From JABAYQ01 sp042091225 (lineage in GTDB: Bacteria; Bacteroidota; Bacteroidia; Flavobacteriales; UBA7312), in the NCBI GenBank assembly GCA_042091225.1, contig JBELHW010000010.1, forward strand, positions 1-49,625: DNA of 49,625 nt, in the 5' to 3' direction. Position numbers and translations under genes: made by a program. This document shows, in pieces, positions 32,792-41,793 of the stretch. Position 1 is the stretch's first letter; each line of letters begins with the position of its first letter. The notes beneath the pieces were generated by a model, which saw nothing but the letters and a program-made list of their open reading frames with translations, was not told the origin of the DNA and ran no database searches.

Positions 32792-34726
32792 TTATTTTTT
32801 TATAAACTTTCGCACTAATTTAGTGTTATTAGTCAAAATGTTAATGGTATAAACTCCTGATTCTAATGAGGAAACATCCATTGTAACATTTTGTGTGTTT
32901 AAAGATTTTCTTAAGCTTAATTGACCTACTTCTTGTCCTGTTATTGAGTGTATAGAAACTAAAGCATCTTTATCTATAGCATCTAGAGATAATGTAATAA
33001 AATTATTAGCAGGATTAGGCTTTACTACTAGTCCCAATTCATTAGCTTCATTTATTGATGCAACAGTATTACCTGTTATTTCAATTACTTTAGATTGATA
33101 AACTTCTTTTGTGTTATCATTCTGTACAAATGCTACCACTACACAATTATTTAATCCTTGCCATAGGTTGTATGAATTTGCAATAACGTCTCCAATAGTG
33201 AATGTTGTTGAGTCAATAATTTCAACTGAGGATCCGTTTGATAGGTCAACAGTTAATCCATTTACAGATGGCATCATTTTTCTATGCACCTGAAAAAATT
33301 GTGTTTCTCCATTAGATCCTAAGTTATTATAATACTCGTTTTCTACTACAGATATGTACAGTTTAGTATTTTCATAATCGGAATAAGAAGATATGGATAG
33401 ATTAATTTCTACATTTAATCCATCACTAGAAACGGCAGTTCCGTTTATATCTAAAAAGCAAGGTATCGATGCTCTCTGATCCAGATTAGTTTGAGATGAT
33501 CCGGTAACCGATCCGTCAATATGAGCAGTTGGCACACCAGTAACTTGATAATATGTGTGTCTTTGGTTTACTTCATCGTTAAAGGACTGATCTGCAGCAC
33601 CTGGATAATCTACCTGATATTTAATAGCGTTTACTTTACCACCAACTAAACTATTTACGCCGTTTTCGTCTAACAAGTCTTGAAATCCTGGATTGAATTG
33701 AGCACATGGACCACATGTGTTACTTGTAAAATGTTCGTAAAGCGGCACTTTCTGTGTTACAAACTCATAACTCTGTATAGTATGTTCGATTACGTTGTTT
33801 AATTGATCAAAATCAGTAGTGCCATTTACATTTTGAGCGGTAATCGTAAGTTCTTCTGTAGTTGGTGTTGCCATGGATAACATATCATCACAAACAAAGT
33901 TATAATTTGCCATTGGAGCGATATCTAATCCAGTAAAATTAGTGGTATATGTATCGGTGCCATTCGTCCATACTACATCAAAAGAATTTATAGGATTATT
34001 TCCATAGTTATTAATTGTACCTGCAATTTCTACATCTGTTGGAGACTGTACATATGCAGGAATATCTAATGATGTTAAAAGGGCTGGAACATGTTCTACC
34101 ATAACATCATCTACATAAAATTCATGCCCTTGAAGAGGAAAAACATCTAAAGATGCAACTTGATTGACAGTATTAGTAAAACTTCCTTGATCGTTCCCAT
34201 TTAGAGAAACGTTCCAAATATTGGATGTAAGATCAATTGAAAAAGATAATTGGAACCATTCTCCTGAAGGATATGTTGTATTCAAAAATTCGGTTGCTCC
34301 ACCTCCTGTAGATAAAACTAGAGAGCCGTCGGCGTTCATATTACAATCTAGAGCCCAAGTAGTTCCAATAATTTCTTCAGCCTGAAAATTAAAGTATGCT
34401 CCAGCGTTAGGAGTAACAAAAAAGTAAGCAGAGAAATTAAAATCACCGCTATTAAATACTTGTCCAAAATCTAACACTACATCTTGGGGCCCTCCAGGAG
34501 CAGTAGTAGAAGAGTAGTATGTTGAATTAGTTCCGCTATTAGGATTAGCTGTAGTTATTAAAACGTCTTCTGCCCCTCCTGTAGTTCCCGACCAAGTTGT
34601 CCAAGAATCAGAAACAACACCTAAATAGTCGCCTTCATTAAATGACTCAAAATCTTCTGTATAAGTATATTGTGCGAAAGAAAAAGCAGAGTATAGAAAG
34701 CCTGCCAATAAGTATAAATTTTTCAT
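32792..34726 (-). CDS. Secreted Omp28-like thioredoxin-fold protein with T9SS tail
   Basis: A 644-residue exported protein. Signal peptide (residues 1-19), a jelly-roll-type domain up to about 210 (YTEDFESFNEGDYLG and FYVDDVMVEHVPAL), an Ig-like stretch, then an Omp28-type thioredoxin-like domain beginning PLYEHFTSNTCGPCAQFNPG with the CxxC pair Cys338/Cys341, and a type A T9SS sorting domain at the end (NPANNFITLSLDAI, LESGVYTINI, KLVRKFIKK). The CxxC suggests a redox or disulfide role outside the cell, not proven. Single gene with a -7 box 19 nt upstream and a terminator downstream. Confidence 0.88.
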   Translation of the reverse strand: MKNLYLLAGFLYSAFSFAQYTYTEDFESFNEGDYLGVVSDSWTTWSGTTGGAEDVLITTANPNSGTNSTYYSSTTAPGGPQDVVLDFGQVFNSGDFNFSAYFFVTPNAGAYFNFQAEEIIGTTWALDCNMNADGSLVLSTGGGATEFLNTTYPSGEWFQLSFSIDLTSNIWNVSLNGNDQGSFTNTVNQVASLDVFPLQGHEFYVDDVMVEHVPALLTSLDIPAYVQSPTDVEIAGTINNYGNNPINSFDVVWTNGTDTYTTNFTGLDIAPMANYNFVCDDMLSMATPTTEELTITAQNVNGTTDFDQLNNVIEHTIQSYEFVTQKVPLYEHFTSNTCGPCAQFNPGFQDLLDENGVNSLVGGKVNAIKYQVDYPGAADQSFNDEVNQRHTYYQVTGVPTAHIDGSVTGSSQTNLDQRASIPCFLDINGTAVSSDGLNVEINLSISSYSDYENTKLYISVVENEYYNNLGSNGETQFFQVHRKMMPSVNGLTVDLSNGSSVEIIDSTTFTIGDVIANSYNLWQGLNNCVVVAFVQNDNTKEVYQSKVIEITGNTVASINEANELGLVVKPNPANNFITLSLDAIDKDALVSIHSITGQEVGQLSLRKSLNTQNVTMDVSSLESGVYTINILTNNTKLVRKFIKK

Positions 34727-34745
34727 TGTTTTTTATATTGAATAA

Positions 34746-34753
34746 CAAATTTA
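34746..34753 (-). promoter_or_regulatory. -7 box TAAATTTG before the Omp28-like gene
   Basis: Exact TAnnTTTG on the minus strand, 19 nt before the ATG at 34726. Confidence 0.55.
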
Positions 34754-34806
34754 GTAAAAAATTAAGGATTGAATTTAAATAGTGCTATTTCTTACTAAAC
34801 AATATG

Positions 34807-34814
34807 TAAATTTG
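34807..34814 (+). promoter_or_regulatory. -7 box TAAATTTG immediately before the DUF456 gene
   Basis: Exact TAnnTTTG with four bases (TTAT) before the ATG at 34819; a leaderless mRNA is predicted. No TTG in the usual -33 window. Confidence 0.55.
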
Positions 34815-34818
34815 TTAT

Positions 34819-35310
34819 ATGGAAATTATTGATTTAGTTATTATTATAATAAGTATTATCGTAATGCTTTTGGGTCTTATCGGTTGTTTTATTCCTATAA
34901 TTCCTGGCCCTCCTTTATGTTACACATCTTTGTTGCTTGTCCATTTCTTTTCTTCTTATTCTATATCGACAGATTTTTTATTTACATGGGCAATTTTTAT
35001 AGTTGCTATTACAATTTTAGATATTTGGCTTCAAATATATGGGGTTAAACAATTTGGTGGTAAAAAAATGGCAATTAGAGGTTCTACTATTGGATTATTA
35101 GCTGGGCTTTTTATTCCACCATTCGGATTTTTATTGGGTCCTTTTATAGGAGCTTTCATTGGTGCCTATTTAGAATCTAGCGATAAAGATTTTATTAAAG
35201 TCACCAAAATTGCATTTGGTTCTTTTGTTGGTTTTTTGGGTGGTGTGTTTCTTAAAATAGCAGTTTGTGGAGCCATGCTTTTTCAATTTTTTAATTCGAT
35301 TCAATGGTAA
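34819..35310 (+). CDS. DUF456 family membrane protein
   Basis: A 163-residue integral membrane protein with four to five helices and the family's glycine-rich repeats: LLGLIGCFIPIIPGPPLCYTSLL near the start, then GSTIGLLAGLFIPPFGFLLGPFIGAFIGAYLE near residues 90-120. DUF456 proteins are of unknown function. It starts 4 bp after a -7 box and overlaps mqnA by 7 bp, so both are on one transcript. Confidence 0.88.
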   Translation: MEIIDLVIIIISIIVMLLGLIGCFIPIIPGPPLCYTSLLLVHFFSSYSISTDFLFTWAIFIVAITILDIWLQIYGVKQFGGKKMAIRGSTIGLLAGLFIPPFGFLLGPFIGAFIGAYLESSDKDFIKVTKIAFGSFVGFLGGVFLKIAVCGAMLFQFFNSIQW

Positions 35311-36086
35311 ACTTAAAAATAGCAACTATTTCTTATCTTAATAGTATTCCATTTGTTTATGGATTAGAAAGTAGCGAAATTAAAAATGATTTAATTTTAG
35401 ATAATCCATCTGTATGTGCTCAAATGTTATTGAATGACGAGGTTGATATTGCTTTAGTTCCTGTAGCTATTTTACCACTTTTAAAAAACTATCATATTGT
35501 TGGAAATTCTTGTATTGGTTCTAACGGAAAAGTAGAAACCGTTTGTTTATTTAGTGATGTTCCTTTAAATCAAATAGATACTATTTTATTAGATTATCAA
35601 TCTCGTACTTCTGTTGCATTGGTTAAAGTGTTATGCCATCAGTTTTGGAACATAAAGCCTAAATTTATTGATGCAAAGCCAAATTATGAGAGCAAAATAA
35701 AATCTAACATTGCTGGATTAATAATAGGGGATAGAGCTTATGATTATACTAAAAAGTATAAATATGTTTATGATTTATCGGAGCAATGGCAGTTATACAC
35801 TAAGTTACCTTTTGTTTTTGCTTGTTGGGTGTCAACAAAAAAGTTAGAATCAAAGCTTGAAAAGGAGTTTAATCAGGCAATTAGTTTTGGCATTTCTAAT
35901 CTTGACAAAGCATTGGCACAATCACAAGATAATTTCGAAACTTCGATAGATAAAAAGCAGTATCTAACTGAAATAATTTCCTATAAATTTGACAATGATA
36001 AGCAACAAGCTCTGAAGCTTTTTTTAAGTTATGTGAACTTATTTTCTATTTGCTTTTTCTTGTTGTTTTCTAGCCATTTCCTCTAG
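35304..36086 (+). CDS. mqnA: Chorismate dehydratase MqnA (futalosine pathway of menaquinone)
   Basis: First step of the futalosine route to menaquinone: dehydrates chorismate to 3-enolpyruvyl-benzoate. The 260 residues show IATISYLNSIPFVYGLE at the start, the segment DEVDIALVPVAILP, ALVKVLCHQFW with LDYQSRTSVALVK, LIIGDRAYD, and the C-terminal LPFVFACWVS. The last 15 or so residues (after LFLSYVN) are hydrophobic and are encoded by sequence antisense to the end of yidC (48 bp overlap), not by conserved mqnA sequence, which suggests an extended or altered end. It overlaps the DUF456 gene by 7 bp. Confidence 0.88.
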   Translation: MVNLKIATISYLNSIPFVYGLESSEIKNDLILDNPSVCAQMLLNDEVDIALVPVAILPLLKNYHIVGNSCIGSNGKVETVCLFSDVPLNQIDTILLDYQSRTSVALVKVLCHQFWNIKPKFIDAKPNYESKIKSNIAGLIIGDRAYDYTKKYKYVYDLSEQWQLYTKLPFVFACWVSTKKLESKLEKEFNQAISFGISNLDKALAQSQDNFETSIDKKQYLTEIISYKFDNDKQQALKLFLSYVNLFSICFFLLFSSHFL

Positions 36087-37835
36087 TCTCTTTTGAAAAT
36101 TAGATTTCTTTACCGGTTTCTTTTTGTTTTGTTCTATTTTGTTCAAAATAGTAGTTTCATCGATAAAGTATTTTCTCATAACAAATTGTTGACCAAAGGT
36201 TACCATGTTTGCTAAAAAGTAGTAGTAACTTAATCCGGCTGCATAGTTATTAAAAAATCCTAAGAACATGATTGGCATTAAGTACATCATCCATTTCATT
36301 TGAGCCATTTGAGGGCCAGACATTTGATTATTCATTCTTGTATATAACAAGGTTGAAATGGTCATTAACAAAGTAAAAAGACTAACGTGGTCTCCATAAA
36401 AAGGGATTTCGAATGGAAGGTTTAAAATAGAATCATAAGAGGATAAATCGTCTGCCCAAAGAAATTTTTGTTGCCTAAGTTCTATACTAGCAGGAAAAAA
36501 TCTGAATAAAGCAAATAGAATTGGCATTTGTAATAACATTGGCAAACAACCTCCTAGTGGATTTACGCCTGTTTTTTTGTAAAAAGCCATTACTTCTTGC
36601 TGAGCTTTCATAGGATCTTTATCCTTATGCTTTTCTTGTATTTTATCAATTTCAGGTTTTAGAACTTTCATTTTTGCCTGAGACATGTATGCTTTCAATG
36701 TAAATGGCGCTAATGCCATTTTTATGATAAATGTCATTATTAAAATGATAATACCATAGTTTGAAATCCAAGAACTTAAAAAGTTAAAAATAGGAATTAC
36801 AGCATATTTATTAACCCATCTGAAGATTCCCCAGCCTAGTGGGATCATTTTTTCTAAATCAAGATTGTAGCTAGAAAGGGTCTTGTAATGGTTAGGACCG
36901 AAATAAAACTGCATTGTGTTTTTTTCGTCGCTCTTGTGGTTGTAAGGCAGACTTAAGTTTGCACTTAAATTTCTAACATATTCAGTTGAGAATTCGTCTG
37001 TAGTGGCAGTAATTTTAGCTGTTTTATCGAATCCTAAATTATTAATTAAAACAGAGCTAAAAAACTGGTGTTTAAAGCCTATCCACTGCACTTTTCCCAC
37101 TAACTCTTCTTCGTCGTCCTTTGTTTCGGAAAGATAGTCAACGTCGTCGTTTAAGTATTTAAAATATGTGGTCGAATACATTCGTTCATTTTCAATACTT
37201 TTTTCGGTATGCGGAAGTTTAAGTGACCAATCTAACTCCATCATGTTTTGGTTAGTTGGTATTAAATTTTGGAGATTAGAGTTATTAATTTCAAAATCGA
37301 CCATATAATCATCAGGGCGTAATTTGTAAACATATTCTAAATATCCTCCATTATTAGCCATAAGTCGCATACTAATACTATTACTAGTCTGGCTAAAATT
37401 TGTGAAGTATAAATCTTCCGTATTTATAATTCTATTTTCTGAGAAAAAGGAGATATTAAAGTTTGATGAATCTTTAGAAATTAAATCTAGAGGATCTCCT
37501 TTAGAGGTAACATATTCTTTTAAAATAGCCGAAATAACTCTTCCTCCTTTAGGAGAGATAGAAAGTGTCATTTTTTCATTTTCGATAACAAAGGGAGTAT
37601 CATCTCCTTTTGCAGATATTGCAAATGATCCATATTCATTAAAAAATTGGCTCGAATCAATAACAGTTGTTTGTTCTTCAATTATTTCTAATTCTTGAGT
37701 CTTTGCTTCCTCTTCAATTACAACAGTGTTTGTTTCTTCACTTTGAGGTGTTTCAATAACTGGAGGATAAAGATAGTTATATCCGAAAACGATTGCTACA
37801 ATTAGGATGACTCCCGTGATGGAATTTTTGTCCAT
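36039..37835 (-). CDS. yidC: Membrane protein insertase YidC
   Basis: Inserts and folds inner-membrane proteins, alone or with SecYEG. I start it at ATG 37835 (598 residues, MDKNSITGVILIVAIVFGYN); the open frame continues 17 codons upstream into pyrG. Seen: the first transmembrane helix near residues 6-20, a long periplasmic domain, then the conserved core WVNKYAVIPIFNFLSSWISNYGIIILIMTFIIKMALAPFT, KMKVLKPEIDKIQEKHKD, NPLGGCLPMLLQMPILFALFRFFP, and the lysine-rich cytoplasmic tail. One base separates it from the pyrG stop, so the two are coupled. Its 3' end overlaps convergent mqnA by 48 bp. Confidence 0.96.
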   Translation of the reverse strand: MDKNSITGVILIVAIVFGYNYLYPPVIETPQSEETNTVVIEEEAKTQELEIIEEQTTVIDSSQFFNEYGSFAISAKGDDTPFVIENEKMTLSISPKGGRVISAILKEYVTSKGDPLDLISKDSSNFNISFFSENRIINTEDLYFTNFSQTSNSISMRLMANNGGYLEYVYKLRPDDYMVDFEINNSNLQNLIPTNQNMMELDWSLKLPHTEKSIENERMYSTTYFKYLNDDVDYLSETKDDEEELVGKVQWIGFKHQFFSSVLINNLGFDKTAKITATTDEFSTEYVRNLSANLSLPYNHKSDEKNTMQFYFGPNHYKTLSSYNLDLEKMIPLGWGIFRWVNKYAVIPIFNFLSSWISNYGIIILIMTFIIKMALAPFTLKAYMSQAKMKVLKPEIDKIQEKHKDKDPMKAQQEVMAFYKKTGVNPLGGCLPMLLQMPILFALFRFFPASIELRQQKFLWADDLSSYDSILNLPFEIPFYGDHVSLFTLLMTISTLLYTRMNNQMSGPQMAQMKWMMYLMPIMFLGFFNNYAAGLSYYYFLANMVTFGQQFVMRKYFIDETTILNKIEQNKKKPVKKSNFQKRLEEMARKQQEKANRK

Positions 37836-37836
37836 T

Positions 37837-39459
37837 TTATAATTTTGATTTAGAGTAATTAATAGCTGCATCAACAAAACCAACAAATAAAGGTTGTGGG
37901 TTTGTTACAGTACTTTTATATTCTGGATGAAATTGGACCCCAATAAAAAATGGGTGTGAAGGGATTTCAACAATTTCGACTAATTTCGACTCAGGATTAA
38001 AACCTGTAGCCATCATACCTTTTTCTTGAAAATGATTTATAAAATCATTATTAAATTCGAAACGATGTCTATGTCTTTCTTCAATATTATTTTTATTGTA
38101 GCATTTTTGAGCGATACTATCTTTTTCTAATCTACAAGAATAAGAGCCCAAACGCATTGTTCCTCCTTTGTCAGTTATGTTTTTTTGTTCTTCCATAATG
38201 CTAATTACCGGAAAGGGTGTTTCAGCATTTATTTCCGTAGAATTTGCCTGATTGAGGTTTAGAACATTTCTAGCAAATTCTATAACTGCACATTGCATTC
38301 CTAAACAAATTCCGAAAAATGGAACATTATTTGTTCTAGCATAATTTACTGCTAAAATTTTACCTTCTATTCCTCTGTCTCCGAATCCTGGAGCAACAAG
38401 AATTCCGTCTAAATCACTTAGATTTTGTTCTATAGTATCTTTATTTATTTCTTCCGAATGAATCCAGTTTATATTTACTTTACATTCATTAATTGCTCCA
38501 CTATGTATAAACGATTCTGAAATTGATTTATATGCATCTCTAAGTTCTACATATTTGCCAACTAAACCAATATTTATTTCTTTAGTTGGGTTTTTCAATT
38601 TTACTAAAAATTGATTCCAGTCAGACAAGTCAATATTTGTATTGTCGTTCATGCCTAATTTTCTAAGCACCACCTTATCTAACTTTTCATTTTGCATTAA
38701 AACTGGCACATCATAAATACTTTCGGCATCTAAGGATTCTATAACAGCATCTCGTTCTACATTACAGAATAGAGCAATTTTTCGTCTTATATCCGAATTA
38801 AGACTATGTTCTGATCTGCAAACTAAAACATCTGGTTGAAGACCTAGTTCTCTTAACTTTTTTACAGAATTTTGAGTAGGTTTTGTTTTTAGCTCTCCAG
38901 CTGCAGAAAGATAAGGGATTAGTGTTAGGTGTATAGAAATTGCATTAGATTCCATTTCCCATTTTAATTGACGAATTGCTTCAATGAAAGGTAAGGATTC
39001 AATGTCACCTACAGTCCCGCCAACTTCTGTTATAACAATGTCATATTGACCTGTTTCACCTAGTATTTTTATATGATCTTTTATTTCATTAGTGATGTGA
39101 GGGATTACTTGTACTGTTTTTCCTAAATACTCCCCTTTTCTTTCCTTATTAATGACCGATTGATAAATTCTTCCAGTTGTAACATTATTGGCTTGAGAAG
39201 TCTCATTAGACAAAAATCTTTCGTAATGACCTAAATCTAAATCTGTTTCTGCTCCATCGTTTGTTACAAAACATTCTCCATGTTCGTAAGGATTCATTGT
39301 GCCAGGATCTACATTGATATAAGGATCTAGTTTTTGAATAGTAACAGAAAATCCTCTTTTTTCGAGTAGTTTTCCTAAGGAAGCAGAAACTATTCCTTTT
39401 CCTAGAGACGATGTTACTCCTCCTGTTACGAATATGTATTTTGTTGGAGAGGTTTTCAT
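37837..39459 (-). CDS. pyrG: CTP synthase
   Basis: Makes CTP from UTP with glutamine or ammonia. The 540 residues have the synthetase domain start KYIFVTGGVTSSLGKGIVSASLGKLL, DPGTMNPYEHGECFVTNDGAETDLDLGHYERF, and the C-terminal class I glutamine amidotransferase domain with the oxyanion/nucleophile region FFGICLGMQCAVIEFARN and the His-Glu pair in GVQFHPEYKS. yidC follows after one base. A one-mismatch -7 box (TAAATTCG) lies 26 nt upstream of the ATG. Confidence 0.97.
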   Translation of the reverse strand: MKTSPTKYIFVTGGVTSSLGKGIVSASLGKLLEKRGFSVTIQKLDPYINVDPGTMNPYEHGECFVTNDGAETDLDLGHYERFLSNETSQANNVTTGRIYQSVINKERKGEYLGKTVQVIPHITNEIKDHIKILGETGQYDIVITEVGGTVGDIESLPFIEAIRQLKWEMESNAISIHLTLIPYLSAAGELKTKPTQNSVKKLRELGLQPDVLVCRSEHSLNSDIRRKIALFCNVERDAVIESLDAESIYDVPVLMQNEKLDKVVLRKLGMNDNTNIDLSDWNQFLVKLKNPTKEINIGLVGKYVELRDAYKSISESFIHSGAINECKVNINWIHSEEINKDTIEQNLSDLDGILVAPGFGDRGIEGKILAVNYARTNNVPFFGICLGMQCAVIEFARNVLNLNQANSTEINAETPFPVISIMEEQKNITDKGGTMRLGSYSCRLEKDSIAQKCYNKNNIEERHRHRFEFNNDFINHFQEKGMMATGFNPESKLVEIVEIPSHPFFIGVQFHPEYKSTVTNPQPLFVGFVDAAINYSKSKL

Positions 39460-39524
39460 TTATAATACTTGTTTAGCCATGAGTGCGAATTTAAAAAGAA
39501 ATTGGATTTGAGTATGCATATTTA

Positions 39525-41774
39525 TTAAAAAGTTAAGCTTATGCCTGCACTAGGCATAAATGGTAATTGATTTACTCTTTTATATTCAATTCTGTTAAAG
39601 TAAAATATATTTTCTCTATTGTAGGCATTAGTTAAACCAACATTCCAGCTCAACTTAGAATACTTACTTAGTTGATAATCCTTTTTTAAAGCTATGTCAA
39701 GTCTGTGATAATAAGGCAAACGACCTTGATTAAGTTCAGCATAGATAATTCCTAAATCGCCAGATTCTTGCTGATATTCAGTGCTTATTCCATCTTCGAA
39801 ATTAACTAATGGATAAAATCCTTGTGTTTGTGTAAATGGGAAGCCTGTTCCAAAATTCCATCTTGCGTCTAAGCTCCAAGTATTCTCGAATCCAAATTTA
39901 TAGGTTGCAATAAGATTGACATTGTGGCGTCTGTCAAAGTGTGGTCTGTAGGTTTGATTTTCATCTGTTCTTGTTATGTAGCCTAAAGAATAAACAGTCC
40001 AAAAATAAAATTTCGGACTATTGTATTTAAGCACTAAGTCTATCCCTTGAGCTAATCCTTTTTCTACAATAAAGTCAGGGTCATTTATCGATACTTTATC
40101 CTTGTTAATATTTGTTAGTTGACTAAATTCTTTTACATACCCTTCTAAGTTAAAGTCTATGTTATCAGAAAAGTCGTATTCAGCACCAACTATCAGATGA
40201 TTTGCTTTTTGTAGGCCGTTGCTAATTTCTTTTCCTAAAAATTCGTTGGGAATATCTTCTGGCGCCGATAGAAAGCCATAAAAAAGATTTACAACATCAC
40301 GATCAGAATTGGTACTAACTAAATTTTGAGAATATTTTCCAGCTGCGAATTTTATCCTTAAGCGATCAGAGGCAAGATATTTTGCACCTAGCCTTGGTTC
40401 GAATGTAGCAGGTATAGAATTATATTTATAAATTCTTACTCCAGGTTCTACAATGAGTTTTTCTCCTTTTAATTTATAATTAATAAAACCTGAAAGTTCA
40501 GTGGAGTTTTCTTCTTGAGAAATTTGGAGATTAGAAGCATTTGTAAAATCAAAATCTGTTTGATATCCTAAAACTTCTAATCCGTAATTTAATTCGTCTT
40601 CTCCATAGAAATATGTAAAATTCAATCCTAAATTAAAACCATTTATTCCGCTTGATCTTGGAGCTGAACTAACTTCATCAATTCCAATTAAATAAGATGA
40701 ATAAGCAAAATTTCCTTCTATTAAAGCAGAGCTTCCTGATGGTACAAGTACGAAATTACTTCCTACTCCATTAGACTTCCAGCCTAGACTTGATACATCT
40801 CGATAACTAACATTATCAACATAGTTAAAGCCAAAAACATTCCATTTTGATCCGTTAGCTCCATTTATAGATATTTTACCGTAAAGGTCTGTGAAATTAT
40901 AAGGCAGACCAGCGGTGTCAATGTAGGTATAAAATAATTGAGATGATTTGTCGAGATAAGATGTTTTTGTTGAAACAACAAAAGAAGCATTACCTCCTTT
41001 TTTAATCAGTGGTCCTTCGAATAGTAATTTACTCCCAAAAGATGTAGCAGAAAAACTACCAGCATATCTGTTTTTGTTTCCATCTCTTGTTTTAATATCC
41101 ATAATAGAAGATATTCTACCACCATATTGTGCACCAAATCCGCCTGTATAAACGTCTGCTGTTCTGATAATATCTGTGTCAAAAACTGAAAACAAGCCTA
41201 TGGAATGGAATGGATTATAAACAATCATTCCATCTAAAAGTACTTTATTTTGTATGGCAGAACCCCCTCTAATATAAAGTTGTCCCCCTTGATCACCCGT
41301 GAATACTACACCTGGTAGCACTTGTAAATATTGTGCCAAGTCTGGCTCTCCTCCAATTGTAGGAATTAGTTTTATGTCTTTAGGAGTTATTTTCGTGACA
41401 GAAACTTTAACTTCTGTTTTTTGTTCTTGTTTGTCGGCAGATATAATAACATTATTTATTTTTATTGCAGACTGTTTAAGTTCTAATTTTTTTGTAAGAA
41501 TCTGTTTTTCTTTAATTGTAACATTTGTTCTTAATGTATCGTAACCTACATAGGTCACAAGTAAGGTGTGGTTTCCTGCAGGAACTTTAGTGATATTGAA
41601 AAAACCATTCACGTCAGTTGAGGCACCAATAGTTTTACTTTCTATAATGACATTACAAAATAAAATTGGCTCACCAGTTTCTGCATCATTTACAAAGCCT
41701 CTAATGCTAGATTCTTGGGCTATGGAAAAAAGTGAAAATGAAATGGATATAAAAAGCGTGAAGAAAAATTTCAT
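39525..41774 (-). CDS. TonB-dependent receptor with carboxypeptidase-regulatory-like domain
   Basis: Outer-membrane transporter of 749 residues. After a signal peptide (residues 1-19) come a carboxypeptidase-regulatory-like beta-sandwich (IRGFVNDAETGEPILFCNVIIES ... AGNHTLLVTYVGYDTLRTNV), a plug domain (GGEPDLAQYLQVLPGVVFTGDQGGQLYIRGGSAIQNKVLLDGMIVYNPFH) and the beta-barrel to the C-terminal FMPSAGISLTF. No SusD partner is adjacent, so a glycan role is not indicated; the ligand is unknown. A TAnnTTTG box lies just 5 nt before the ATG. It follows holA by 19 bp. Confidence 0.92.
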   Translation of the reverse strand: MKFFFTLFISISFSLFSIAQESSIRGFVNDAETGEPILFCNVIIESKTIGASTDVNGFFNITKVPAGNHTLLVTYVGYDTLRTNVTIKEKQILTKKLELKQSAIKINNVIISADKQEQKTEVKVSVTKITPKDIKLIPTIGGEPDLAQYLQVLPGVVFTGDQGGQLYIRGGSAIQNKVLLDGMIVYNPFHSIGLFSVFDTDIIRTADVYTGGFGAQYGGRISSIMDIKTRDGNKNRYAGSFSATSFGSKLLFEGPLIKKGGNASFVVSTKTSYLDKSSQLFYTYIDTAGLPYNFTDLYGKISINGANGSKWNVFGFNYVDNVSYRDVSSLGWKSNGVGSNFVLVPSGSSALIEGNFAYSSYLIGIDEVSSAPRSSGINGFNLGLNFTYFYGEDELNYGLEVLGYQTDFDFTNASNLQISQEENSTELSGFINYKLKGEKLIVEPGVRIYKYNSIPATFEPRLGAKYLASDRLRIKFAAGKYSQNLVSTNSDRDVVNLFYGFLSAPEDIPNEFLGKEISNGLQKANHLIVGAEYDFSDNIDFNLEGYVKEFSQLTNINKDKVSINDPDFIVEKGLAQGIDLVLKYNSPKFYFWTVYSLGYITRTDENQTYRPHFDRRHNVNLIATYKFGFENTWSLDARWNFGTGFPFTQTQGFYPLVNFEDGISTEYQQESGDLGIIYAELNQGRLPYYHRLDIALKKDYQLSKYSKLSWNVGLTNAYNRENIFYFNRIEYKRVNQLPFMPSAGISLTF

Positions 41775-41779
41775 GAACG

Positions 41780-41787
41780 CAAAATTA
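41780..41787 (-). promoter_or_regulatory. -7 box TAATTTTG immediately before the TonB-dependent receptor
   Basis: Exact TAnnTTTG on the minus strand with five bases (CGTTC) before the ATG, again predicting a leaderless transcript. Confidence 0.5.
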
Positions 41788-41793
41788 ATGTTT

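Noticed and set aside
39525..41774. Polysaccharide utilisation locus around the TonB-dependent receptor
   Set aside because: No SusD-like gene, glycoside hydrolase or sensor lies next to it.
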